64,000 bases of DNA from an uncultured Bacteroidales bacterium (lineage in GTDB: Bacteria; Bacteroidota; Bacteroidia; Bacteroidales; P3). This document shows, piece by piece, positions 50,104-58,339 of this stretch (its first letter is position 1; each line of letters starts with the position of its first letter). Both the position numbers and the translations under genes were made by a program. The stretch is taken from contig ONBB01000008.1 in the NCBI GenBank assembly GCA_900315935.1, positions 39,443 through 103,442 of the forward strand, given 5' to 3'. Under the pieces are notes generated by a model. The model was not told the origin of the DNA. It did not search any database and saw nothing but the letters and a program-made list of their open reading frames with translations.

Positions 50104-50111
50104 TAATTTTG
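50104..50111 (+). promoter_or_regulatory. -7 box of DUF2147 gene
   Basis: TAATTTTG, divergent from the tRNA-Val promoter; no well-placed -33. Confidence 0.5.
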
Positions 50112-50133
50112 CATTTTCAAAAACACTCAAACA

Positions 50134-50598
50134 ATGATAAGAAGAATTATTACAACACTGATTATCACCCTATTTACCACATCAGCAGCGGTATCACAAA
50201 ATGCGCTCAACAATGCGGCCGACAATATCGTCGGAACCTACTCCGGGCAGCTGGGAAGCGACAATTTCAAGGCCAAAATCACAAAAATGGCCGACGGCAG
50301 CTACCGTGGGCAGATCATTTGGATGGAAAACGACCGTGACGCGCAGGGTAACAAACGGTTAGATACCAAGAACCCTGACAAAAAGCTGCGCAGCGTAGCC
50401 TGCGACCGCATCGTGCTTTTCAGCGGCCTGCGCTACGATGCGAAGGCGCGCGAATGGAGCGGCACCAAAATCTACGACCCCACGCGCGGCATGCGGGCCA
50501 AACTCGTGGTCTCGTGGACCAAGGACGGACAGCTGCAACTGAAATGCAGCGTGATGGGCATCAGCAAGAATCTATACTGGCAACGAATTGAAAAATAA
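50134..50598 (+). CDS. DUF2147 family secreted protein
   Basis: 154 residues with signal peptide (MIRRIITTLIITLFTTSAAVSQ). The mature part shows the DUF2147 pattern: IVGTYSG, KAKITKMADGSYRGQIIWMEND, KRLDTKNPDKKLRS, LRYDAKAREWSGTKIYDPTRG. Lipocalin-like fold by family; role unknown. First of a run with the nitroreductase, comEC and M14 genes, 9 nt before the next. Confidence 0.85.
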   Translation: MIRRIITTLIITLFTTSAAVSQNALNNAADNIVGTYSGQLGSDNFKAKITKMADGSYRGQIIWMENDRDAQGNKRLDTKNPDKKLRSVACDRIVLFSGLRYDAKAREWSGTKIYDPTRGMRAKLVVSWTKDGQLQLKCSVMGISKNLYWQRIEK

Positions 50599-50607
50599 CA
50601 TTTACAC

Positions 50608-51255
50608 ATGGCAGACAACTATCTCGAGAAACGCTACGAAGAGACCCTCGGAAGTGCGAAACCCAAGGTGAAGCGCATCGGGCACACGGTGGACGAACTG
50701 CTGCGCAAAAACCGCAGCACGCGAGGATACCACAAGCCCTACGTGGTGAAAGACAGCGAGTTGCGCCGCATCATCGAGGTGTGCACCAAAATACCCTCGG
50801 CCTGCAACCAGCAGGTGCTTCGGTTTCTGCCTGTAACCAAGGAGAGCGGAGCCGACAAAGTGCTGGAACTCACCAAGATGGGAGCTGCATTGCCCGAATT
50901 GCACCTCCCCTTCCCCGGCACCGAACCCGAGGCTTTCATCATCTGCTGCAGCACGGTGAAAGAGACCCCCCTGGTGGACATGGACCTCGGCATCGCGGCA
51001 CAGAGCATGCTGCTCAAGGCGGTGGAGATGGGGCTCAACGGTCTGATAATCGGCGCCTTCAACCGCGAGAAACTGAAAGAAGCCTTCGCCCTCCCCCACC
51101 CTCCCGTGCTGGTGCTGGCCATCGGCAAGGGAGCCGAGACCATCGAACTGACTCCCATCGGCGAGGCGGAAAGCCATGCCTACTACCGCCGCGACGGCGT
51201 GCACTATGTTCCCAAGGTACGGCTGGACGACCTGATAATCAAGCGCGATGCGTAG
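50608..51255 (+). CDS. Nitroreductase family protein
   Basis: 215 residues, FMN-dependent nitroreductase fold: RKNRSTRGYHKPYVVKDSELRRIIEV, ACNQQVLRF, a long middle and LGIAAQSMLLKAVEMGLNGLIIGAFNREKL with the C-terminal Arg-rich end. Reduces nitro/quinone-type substrates with NAD(P)H; true substrate unknown. Its end overlaps the comEC start by 8 nt. Confidence 0.85.
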   Translation: MADNYLEKRYEETLGSAKPKVKRIGHTVDELLRKNRSTRGYHKPYVVKDSELRRIIEVCTKIPSACNQQVLRFLPVTKESGADKVLELTKMGAALPELHLPFPGTEPEAFIICCSTVKETPLVDMDLGIAAQSMLLKAVEMGLNGLIIGAFNREKLKEAFALPHPPVLVLAIGKGAETIELTPIGEAESHAYYRRDGVHYVPKVRLDDLIIKRDA

Positions 51256-52576
51256 AATGCCGCTTGTGCCGGTGGCCCTGGCGCTGCTGGCGGGCATTGT
51301 AGCGTCCATCCTCACCCCGAAGGTGGACACCGACGTGTGGGTGGCGGCCATGGTGGCCAGCACCTTTTTGGGTGGCATCCTGCTGATTGCCAATTTCAAA
51401 CAAAAGGATACCGTGCTGACGGGGCTCTTCCTGGCGGTAATGTTCGTGGTGGGTGGGGTGCGGCAGCACGTGAGCGACCCCGTGCGCGACGAGCTGAATT
51501 GGCGGCACCACTGCCGGGCACCCAGCTACCTGGCCATGAGACTCAAAGAGACCCCTGTGCCACGCGAAAAGAGCTACCGCGTGGCGGTCCGCGTGGAACA
51601 GGTCGACGGCCAAGACGTGCGCGGAACGATGCGCCTATACCTGCGCAAAGACCTAGACGCCAGCCAACTAAAGTACGGCGACCGCCTGCTGGTGCACGGC
51701 TACGCCGACACGGCGCGCGGCACGATGTACACCACGGGCGACCATTATATTATAGTATCGCGCGACAGCACTTCGCGCCGCGCCCGCATCGAAGCGTTGA
51801 GGATGAAGTTGTTGCGCCGCATGCAGGCCGGCCCCTTGCCCGCACGGCAGGCCGGCGTGGCGGAGGCACTCACATTGGGATGGAAGGCCGACATAGACCC
51901 CGAGACCCGCGATGCCTACCGCGACGCCGGCATCGCCCACCTGCTGGCCGTGAGCGGGTTGCACGTGGGACTACTGGCCGCCATGGTGGGTGCGCTGATG
52001 TTCTGGACCGGCAAGGAACGGCGAGGGCGGACGATACGCGGCAGCGTGCAACTGGTGGCGGTGTGGGGCTTTGCGCTCATCACCGGGCTGGCACCCTCGA
52101 CGGTGAGGGCGGCGCTGATGTTCAGCCTGTTCATTGTGAGCAACATACTGGGTCGCCGCACCGAGACCTTCAACCTGCTGGCCGCCAGCGCCATCATTAC
52201 CCTGATGGGAAACCCGATGCTGGTAACCGACACCGGCTGGCAGCTGTCCTACGCCGCCGTAACGGGCATACTGCTGGCGCGACCTGCCATCATAAATCGA
52301 CGTTCCAGGCTAATAAAGTCAGCCGATGTATGCATCTCTGCAACGATAGCCACTGCCCCAATTACCATTGCAACATTCCATCAGTTTCATCCATACTTTT
52401 TGATAGCAAACGTTGTTGTCATTCCTTTTTCTTTCATTATTCTAGCACTGTCGCTGCTCTATATGGCCGTGCCGGCGGCATGGACGGCGTGGCCGCTGGA
52501 GTGGACCCTGCGGGCGGTGGAGGCGCTGACCTCATGGGTGGCCAGCCTGCCTGGGGCTGTAATCGAAATACAATAA
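51248..52576 (+). CDS. ComEC/Rec2 family competence-type membrane protein, short form
   Basis: 442 residues with about nine membrane helices. N-terminal OB-like segment (residues 95-170) and the Competence domain with HLLAVSGLHVGLLAA and GLAPSTVRAALMF. The C-terminal metallo-beta-lactamase domain of full ComEC (700-800 residues) is absent, which is common in Bacteroidota. Role inferred: passage of single-stranded DNA across the inner membrane. DNA 52295-52450 is distinctly AT-rich with different codon use. Its Gln-stop codons are part of the CAATAAA element of the next gene. Confidence 0.85.
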   Translation: MRRMPLVPVALALLAGIVASILTPKVDTDVWVAAMVASTFLGGILLIANFKQKDTVLTGLFLAVMFVVGGVRQHVSDPVRDELNWRHHCRAPSYLAMRLKETPVPREKSYRVAVRVEQVDGQDVRGTMRLYLRKDLDASQLKYGDRLLVHGYADTARGTMYTTGDHYIIVSRDSTSRRARIEALRMKLLRRMQAGPLPARQAGVAEALTLGWKADIDPETRDAYRDAGIAHLLAVSGLHVGLLAAMVGALMFWTGKERRGRTIRGSVQLVAVWGFALITGLAPSTVRAALMFSLFIVSNILGRRTETFNLLAASAIITLMGNPMLVTDTGWQLSYAAVTGILLARPAIINRRSRLIKSADVCISATIATAPITIATFHQFHPYFLIANVVVIPFSFIILALSLLYMAVPAAWTAWPLEWTLRAVEALTSWVASLPGAVIEIQ

Positions 52577-52595
52577 ACGCAACATTTTGCCGTTA
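52571..52595 (+). promoter_or_regulatory. CAATAAA-N13-CGTTA element before M14 peptidase
   Basis: Exact copy, 11 nt before the ATG at 52607; CAATAA doubles as the end of comEC. Confidence 0.6.
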
Positions 52596-52606
52596 TAGAA
52601 CTTGAT

Positions 52607-53866
52607 ATGAAACAGCACCTGCTACTCCTCGCCCTGCTGGCCACCACCCTGGCGGCCAGCGCCCAGCTCAAACCGCGCCCCGATGCCTTCCCGCCCGTAG
52701 CGGAGACCTTGGCCACCAAAGCCATCACGATGGCCTCCTCCGTCGACGAGATGGCCTCGTGGGACCGCTATCCCTCCTACGAGACCTACGTGGCGATGAT
52801 GCAGCGCTGGGCGGAGCAGTACCCCGAAATATGCTCGCTCGACACCATCGGCACCTCGGTGCAGGGGCGCCTCATCCTGGCAGTGCAAATCGAAGGCCAG
52901 CGGCTGGCCGACGTCTATAAACCCCAATTCTTCTACAGCTCGACCATCCACGGCGACGAGGTAACGGGCTACGTGATGATGCTGCGCCTGATTGACACAC
53001 TGCTCGCCAGCTACGGCAACAGCCCGAGGCTCACCGCGTTAGTGGACGAGGTGGGCATCTACATCAACCCCCTGGCCAACCCCGACGGCACCTACCGCCG
53101 CGGCAACCACACCGTGCGGGGCGCCATCCGATACAACGCAGACACTGTGGACCTCAACCGCACCTTCCCCGACCCTTTCAGCGGCGTAGCCGCCAAAGCC
53201 GTGCCGCAGGAAAACCAGGCGATGATAGACTACGTCAGCGCCCACCGCTTCCGCCTGAGCGCCAACCTGCACGGCGGCGCCGAGGTGATGAACTACCCCT
53301 GGGACAGCTTCACCAGCACCATGCGGCCGCACCCCGAAGCCGAGTGGTGGCAGGAGGTGTGCAAACGCTTCGTGGACACCTGCCGCCTGCAGAGCCGCAG
53401 CTACCTGCGCGACGTAACCGAGTCGGGCTACACCGCCGGCGGCGACTGGTACGTCATCGGAGGCGGACGGCAGGACTATATGAACCACTACCACAACTGT
53501 CTGGAACTCACCATGGAAATCTCCACTGCCAAGACGGTTCCCAGCGAACAACTGCCCACCTACTGGCACTACCTCAACGCCGCGCTAATCAACTATATCG
53601 GGGAAATATACACGCTGCCCGGCACCGAAGGCATCGCCGACCGAAGCGCATCCCTCATACAAGTGTACCCCAACCCAACGATAAACAGCGTGGTTGTCCG
53701 CGGGTTGCAACAAGGGGAACGCTTGGAACTGCTCGACATAACTGGGCGAAGCCTCGCCACACTCACGGCAGGCGGAACGCCAATGCTGGTGGATCTCGGC
53801 AACCTGCCGCGGGGAATTTATCTACTACGTACTGGCAACCAGTGTGCAAAGGTGGTTAAACACTAG
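52607..53866 (+). CDS. Secreted M14 zinc carboxypeptidase with T9SS tail
   Basis: 419 residues. Signal peptide (MKQHLLLLALLATTLAASA), M14 domain with zinc ligands in STIHGDE (His, Glu) and LHGG (His), DLNRTFPDP, and a catalytic Glu in CLELTMEIS. The last about 75 residues (VYPNPTINSVVVRG ... GIYLLRTGNQCAKVVKH) are a type A T9SS sorting domain. Removes C-terminal residues from peptides outside the cell, complementing the C10 and S46 peptidases of the region. Confidence 0.92.
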   Translation: MKQHLLLLALLATTLAASAQLKPRPDAFPPVAETLATKAITMASSVDEMASWDRYPSYETYVAMMQRWAEQYPEICSLDTIGTSVQGRLILAVQIEGQRLADVYKPQFFYSSTIHGDEVTGYVMMLRLIDTLLASYGNSPRLTALVDEVGIYINPLANPDGTYRRGNHTVRGAIRYNADTVDLNRTFPDPFSGVAAKAVPQENQAMIDYVSAHRFRLSANLHGGAEVMNYPWDSFTSTMRPHPEAEWWQEVCKRFVDTCRLQSRSYLRDVTESGYTAGGDWYVIGGGRQDYMNHYHNCLELTMEISTAKTVPSEQLPTYWHYLNAALINYIGEIYTLPGTEGIADRSASLIQVYPNPTINSVVVRGLQQGERLELLDITGRSLATLTAGGTPMLVDLGNLPRGIYLLRTGNQCAKVVKH

Positions 53867-53931
53867 ACAAACCCTAGGCCAATCCCAGCTAGAAAGTTAT
53901 ATTTACAATTCGAAACATATTGTCATAGCCC

Positions 53932-55617
53932 ATGAAACAAATCAGGATAAAAGAGAGCGCTGCTGCGAGAGCTGCGCAGATATGGAAAGGATTGAGAAGC
54001 CACCTTGTGGAGTTGCTTGTGCTGCTGCATGCCACCGCAGCGGCGGTAGTGAAGGGTTATGGCGGATGGCAACTGCCGGCCGCCTACGCTTCCTTTGCCG
54101 TTACGGCGGCTTTCTGCCTGTCGTTCTATCGCGGCAAGCGGTGGGCGAGGGTGGCCTATTGGGCTGTGCTGCCTCTCTATGCGCTGACTGCCCTGCTGCC
54201 GGCAGGGTTGCACTCAACAACAGAATACTGGATACTGACAGCACTGCTGCCAGCTGCGTACCTGCTGACGCGCGGACAATGCAACTTCAACGCTCGCTTC
54301 TTCAGCATGGTGCGCTCGTCGGTGGTGGCCTTTGGTATCGGTATTGTGGCATTCATCTTGCTGAGTATCATAAATTCATCCATCGTTGTACTATTCAATC
54401 TGGGATGGGAAATAATGTTCGGTTATTTGGCCTCGTTCTGCTTCGTTCTACTCACGCCGATGTTGTTTATCGGAATGGAAAGCAGTAGCGAGAAGCCCAA
54501 TGCAAGCCGACTCGAGGAGGTGCTGGTGAACTGGGTGCTTACCCTTGCCCTACTAATATACAACGTGGTGCTGTATGTTTACTTAGCTGTGATAGTGATA
54601 CACCGGGACCTGCCCGAAGGGTCGGTGGCCACGATGGTGTCGATGTTTATCGGCGTGGCCGTGGCGGTGCGCTGGCTGCGGCCGGTGCTGCAGAAACAGC
54701 CGCTGGGGTGGTACTTCCGCTGGTTCGGCCTGATAGCGATGCCGCTGGTGGTGCTGTTCTGGGTGGCGACGGGCTACCGCATAGGCCAGTACGGCTTCAC
54801 CATCGACCGCTGCATACTGGTGGCCACCGGCGTGCTGATGACTGCATTCACCGTATTGTCGCTGTTCAAGACCACACGTGGAGGCTACTGGTTCCTGGCC
54901 GGCTACACCGTCGTAGGACTGCTACTGGCCGTGGGCGGTCCGCTGTCGGCACGCCAGGTGTCGCTGCGCTCGCAGACCAAGGTGGTGCGCCAGTATGCCG
55001 AAAAACTGAATATCTTGTCCGATGACGGGATATTGGCGTTACCGGCGCGCGATGATGCCGATTCTACCTACCGCCGAGAGCATCGTGCCGTCTATCAAGC
55101 AATGAAATATATCGAGAGCGGCCTCGCCGACTCCAATGCTGTGCGGCAGAAATTCGGCGTTACCCGTGCGGAATATCTCGACCATCTGTCGAGAAAAACG
55201 GCCGACTATGCCGTTTCGTGGCGTGTGGACCGATATGATAACTATCCAGAGGAACTTGAGGTTGAACCTGTTGCTAAGCAGATATGGGTTAAGCCCAATA
55301 AAACTATCGAGATTGCAGATATCGGTGGTTACAGCCGGTTGTATTCCTATATAAGTGTTAGCGACGGGAAAATCAGGCTCGACGACACTATCATAGAAGC
55401 CGATTCGGTTCTCGCCGTGCAGCTGGCCAAGATAGGCTATACTCTCGAAAGCAACCTCGACTGCCAGACGGTGGAGAGCCACGAGGAAGAGCTCTGCACC
55501 TACCGTTCGCCAGACGGGCGGATACTGATGGTGTTTGAATTCTTCCACATAGAGTGCGACTACGCCAACAACCACATGGGTAACGGCAAGGTTTTGTGTG
55601 CATTGGTAAAAGACTAA
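53932..55617 (+). CDS. DUF4153-type multi-pass membrane protein
   Basis: 561 residues: about ten membrane helices (30-350), then a soluble C-terminal domain of about 200 residues (DDADSTYRREHRAVY ... GKVLCALVKD). The pattern matches the DUF4153 proteins of Bacteroidota, whose function is unknown. No convincing promoter box is seen in the 65-nt gap after the M14 gene. Confidence 0.75.
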   Translation: MKQIRIKESAAARAAQIWKGLRSHLVELLVLLHATAAAVVKGYGGWQLPAAYASFAVTAAFCLSFYRGKRWARVAYWAVLPLYALTALLPAGLHSTTEYWILTALLPAAYLLTRGQCNFNARFFSMVRSSVVAFGIGIVAFILLSIINSSIVVLFNLGWEIMFGYLASFCFVLLTPMLFIGMESSSEKPNASRLEEVLVNWVLTLALLIYNVVLYVYLAVIVIHRDLPEGSVATMVSMFIGVAVAVRWLRPVLQKQPLGWYFRWFGLIAMPLVVLFWVATGYRIGQYGFTIDRCILVATGVLMTAFTVLSLFKTTRGGYWFLAGYTVVGLLLAVGGPLSARQVSLRSQTKVVRQYAEKLNILSDDGILALPARDDADSTYRREHRAVYQAMKYIESGLADSNAVRQKFGVTRAEYLDHLSRKTADYAVSWRVDRYDNYPEELEVEPVAKQIWVKPNKTIEIADIGGYSRLYSYISVSDGKIRLDDTIIEADSVLAVQLAKIGYTLESNLDCQTVESHEEELCTYRSPDGRILMVFEFFHIECDYANNHMGNGKVLCALVKD

Positions 55618-55652
55618 CACATTAACACATTCACGCATTCACACATTCAATA
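55618..55652. repeat. Octamer repeat CACATTCA between DUF4153 gene and bcp
   Basis: CACATTAA, CACATTCA, CGCATTCA, CACATTCA fill the whole intergenic gap. Confidence 0.7.
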
Positions 55653-55653
55653 T

Positions 55654-56097
55654 ATGTTACAGATAGGAACTAAAGCCCCGCACTTCGAGGGCACAATAGA
55701 GACCGGCGAGCGAGTGAGCCTCGCCGACTACAAGGGAAAGAAACTGGTGCTCTATTTCTATCCCAAGGACAGCACGCCCGGCTGCACCGCCGAGGCTTGC
55801 GACCTGCGGGATAACTACGAACGCTTCCTGGCTCTCGGATACGAGGTGCTGGGCGTGAGCAAGGACAGTGCCGCCAGCCACCAGCGTTTCATCGAGAAAT
55901 ACCAACTGCCGTTCCACCTCATCGCCGACACCGACATGACCATCCTCAAAGCCTACGAGGCGTGGGGCGAGAAGAAGAACTACGGCAAAGTGAGCATGGG
56001 CACCCTCCGCACCACCTACGTCATCGACGAGCAGGGCACCATCATCGACGCCATCGGTAAAGTCGACACCAAGAACCACACCGCGCAAATTCTTTAG
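55654..56097 (+). CDS. bcp: Thioredoxin-dependent thiol peroxidase (Bcp/PrxQ)
   Basis: Reduces peroxides using thioredoxin; 147 residues. Peroxidatic Cys44 in STPGCTAEACD with resolving Cys49 (C-x4-C type); GVSKDS, PFHLIADTD and RTTYVID are typical. Four nt before the TonB gene, so an operon. Confidence 0.95.
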   Translation: MLQIGTKAPHFEGTIETGERVSLADYKGKKLVLYFYPKDSTPGCTAEACDLRDNYERFLALGYEVLGVSKDSAASHQRFIEKYQLPFHLIADTDMTILKAYEAWGEKKNYGKVSMGTLRTTYVIDEQGTIIDAIGKVDTKNHTAQIL

Positions 56098-56100
56098 CCT

Positions 56101-56868
56101 ATGCAATGGGGAAAACACAAATGCAACCAATTGAAGGCCGTGCGCAAACGCATAGCCGACGAGAACGGCATACCGCTGAAACAAAAAGAATGCACCTACG
56201 ATGGGCCGTGCCGCGGCACCTGCCCCTACTGCGAGGCCGAGATGCGTTACCTGGAACGGATGCTGACCCACCGTCTGCGGCTGGGAAAAGTGGCCACCGT
56301 GGCGGGACTCAGCCTGGGACTGGCAGCCTGCAACGGACCAGCCCCCACGGAGACACCTCTCCTGACCTCCGACAGCAGCCTGACCTCCGACACCCTGCCG
56401 ATGGTTGATACCACATCGTCTGCCGAAGATACTGTTTACGCAGGTATCGTTACCCATGAACCGCCACCACCACCTATACCACCACCAACGGGAGGGATAG
56501 ATGAGGTAATCGTGACTGGCCAAATGGAGGAAGGGGAAATTGAGGAGGATATAACAGTCTTTACGGTCGTGGATGAAGACCCCTCATTCCCAGGAGGCAT
56601 GGACTCACTCTACGCTTGGCTGGCAAACAATATACAATACCCCAAGACTGCCCGGGAATACCGTATCGTGGGCAAAGTATACGTAACTTTCGTCGTGGAG
56701 CCCGACGGAAGCATCACCAATCCCAAAATACTGCGCGACATTGGCGGCGGTTGCGGAAAAGAGGTATTGCGCCTAGTGAGGATGATGCCCAAATGGAATC
56801 CCGGCAAACAGCGCGGAGAAACCGTCCGCGTTCAATTCAACCTGCCCGTCAAATTCCAACTCGAATGA
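56101..56868 (+). CDS. TonB-domain protein with Cys-rich cytosolic N-terminus
   Basis: 255 residues. N-terminal 58 residues are charged and contain C-x5-C-x3-C-x2-C (ECTYDGPCRGTCPYCEAE, Cys31-44) plus Cys8; next a single hydrophobic segment (GKVATVAGLSLGLAAC), a Pro-rich periplasmic linker (EPPPPPIPPPTGG) and a TonB C-terminal domain (FPGGMDSLYAWLANNIQYP ... GKVYVTFVVEPDGSI ... VRVQFNLPVKF). The Cys cluster could bind metal. Energy transfer to outer-membrane receptors is inferred. Stop overlaps the next start (ATGA). Confidence 0.8.
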   Translation: MQWGKHKCNQLKAVRKRIADENGIPLKQKECTYDGPCRGTCPYCEAEMRYLERMLTHRLRLGKVATVAGLSLGLAACNGPAPTETPLLTSDSSLTSDTLPMVDTTSSAEDTVYAGIVTHEPPPPPIPPPTGGIDEVIVTGQMEEGEIEEDITVFTVVDEDPSFPGGMDSLYAWLANNIQYPKTAREYRIVGKVYVTFVVEPDGSITNPKILRDIGGGCGKEVLRLVRMMPKWNPGKQRGETVRVQFNLPVKFQLE

Positions 56869-57260
56869 AAAACACAATTCTATTCTTCATACTGATGGCC
56901 ATCTCGCTCGCCACCAGTGCCCAGACTTACGTCGGCACCATGACGGTGGACGGCTACACGCGCGAGAATGTCAAGGTAACCCTCAAGAAGTCTGAAAAAG
57001 AGGGCATTGTACTGACGATGTACAAGGTGAAGTTCGCGCGGATGATGCCGGTGAAGATTGATTTCGACATCCCGCAGATGAAGCTGGAGGGCAGCCGCCT
57101 GACAGCCGACGGCGCGGTGCCCGTGTCGAAAGGCAAGCGCTACGAGAAGTACACCATCCGCCGCCTCAACGGCACCGCCGACGACAAGGCCATCGCCTTC
57201 ACCTGCATGATGGGTGACAAACCCTTTGCATTCAAAGGCAAGCGAACGAACGGAAAATAG
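56865..57260 (+). CDS. Calycin-like domain protein
   Basis: 131 residues with signal peptide (MKNTILFFILMAISLATSAQ). The mature part is a short beta-barrel-like sequence (YVGTMTVDGYTRENVKVTLKK ... VLTMYKVKFARMMPVKIDFDIPQMKLEG) resembling the calycin-like family of Bacteroidales; function unknown. Coupled to the TonB gene; its 3' end overlaps the convergent dus gene by 29 nt. Confidence 0.7.
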   Translation: MKNTILFFILMAISLATSAQTYVGTMTVDGYTRENVKVTLKKSEKEGIVLTMYKVKFARMMPVKIDFDIPQMKLEGSRLTADGAVPVSKGKRYEKYTIRRLNGTADDKAIAFTCMMGDKPFAFKGKRTNGK

Positions 57261-58137
57261 CGGCCACCGCCTCGTCATAACGGCGCAGGGTTCCAGCCTT
57301 CATGACGGCCTTCTTCTGCCTGTGAGGGACATCCAGATACTCCCAGAAGGCGTGAAGACGGGAGAGAATCTGGCTGTCGCCGCAGAGGGTATCGACGGCA
57401 TGCCGGTAAACCTTTGCATGCATCTCTACCAGCACCTCGCGCGGCTCTTTGTCGACAAGCGTCCACGGCCGCGCCAGCAGCCCACGCCCCAGCATAACAC
57501 CCTTGACGTTCTCCGATTCCCATTCATCGACTTTCACCTCCAATACATCTCCATTGTATACCATCCCGTGCCTGCACCCCTCGCGGAACCGCCGGAACGC
57601 CTCGCGGTCGGGCTCGCCTTTGTACTGCTGCCGCCCCAAGCGCGGATGCAGCGTAACATGCACCAGCGGCATGGCGTTGACCAAGGGCAGCAACGCCAGC
57701 CCCTCCTCCTCGCACTCCTGACCGAGGCGCATCTTGACCGAGAACGCCACCTCGGGGCGGCGAAGCATCTCCCCTAGTATCTCTTCCACCCTGTCGGGAT
57801 GTTGCAGCAGGCCGCTGCCACGACCCGCCTTCACCTGCATGGGGAACGGGCAGCCCATGTTGAGGTCTATCCTACCCCACCCCTGCTCCTGCAGTGCATC
57901 GCACAGGCGGGCAAACTCGTCGCCGTCCCTGGCAATCACCTGCGGCACCGTCGGCACCCCGGCATTGCGTTCCGGGTCGGTATCGCGCAAGTCCTTCCGC
58001 CGCACCTCACCCTTCTCCATCCGCACAAAGGGCGTATAGTACTCGTCCACCCCGCCGACACACTCCCGGTGTGCCCGCCGGTAGACGCAGTCGGTGTAGC
58101 CATGCAGGGGTGCGGATGCGATATACAGTTCTTTCAT
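57232..58137 (-). CDS. tRNA-dihydrouridine synthase
   Basis: Reduces uridine in the D-loop of tRNA with FMN; 301 residues. APLHGYTDCVYRRAHREC (FMN site), DLNMGCPFPMQVKAGRGSGLL with the catalytic Cys, SVKMRLG, HPR, NGDV and GVMLGRGLLARPW. Which Dus class cannot be decided. Promoter -7 box at 58155-58162. Confidence 0.92.
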   Translation of the reverse strand: MKELYIASAPLHGYTDCVYRRAHRECVGGVDEYYTPFVRMEKGEVRRKDLRDTDPERNAGVPTVPQVIARDGDEFARLCDALQEQGWGRIDLNMGCPFPMQVKAGRGSGLLQHPDRVEEILGEMLRRPEVAFSVKMRLGQECEEEGLALLPLVNAMPLVHVTLHPRLGRQQYKGEPDREAFRRFREGCRHGMVYNGDVLEVKVDEWESENVKGVMLGRGLLARPWTLVDKEPREVLVEMHAKVYRHAVDTLCGDSQILSRLHAFWEYLDVPHRQKKAVMKAGTLRRYDEAVAAIFRSFACL

Positions 58138-58154
58138 TTTACAACACTTTTTTG

Positions 58155-58162
58155 CAAAAGTA
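58155..58162 (-). promoter_or_regulatory. -7 box of dus gene
   Basis: TACTTTTG on the minus strand, 18 nt before the start codon. Confidence 0.55.
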
Positions 58163-58189
58163 CAACTTTTCCGCGAACTGGCGGCATTT

Positions 58190-58310
58190 CATTTCACCCC
58201 ACCCCTCCAGGGCATGCCGAACAGAGGAAGAAGAGGGGAAGAAGAGGATGGTTACAAAAGACTGAAAAACAGCCTGTTCTGCCGGAGCAAAAACAGGCTG
58301 TTTTTTGTTT
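58190..58310 (+). repeat. Dispersed intergenic element, copy C
   Basis: GCCGAACAGAGGAAGAAGAG, then GGGAAGAAGAGGAT (58217-58250), then a hairpin. Confidence 0.7.
58268..58308. terminator. Hairpin terminator downstream of dnaE
   Basis: Eleven-bp stem AACAGCCTGTT/AACAGGCTGTT (58268-58278, 58292-58302), T-runs on both strands. Confidence 0.75.
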
Positions 58311-58339
58311 TTTTTACAGAAAATCGACGGCTTTTCGAG

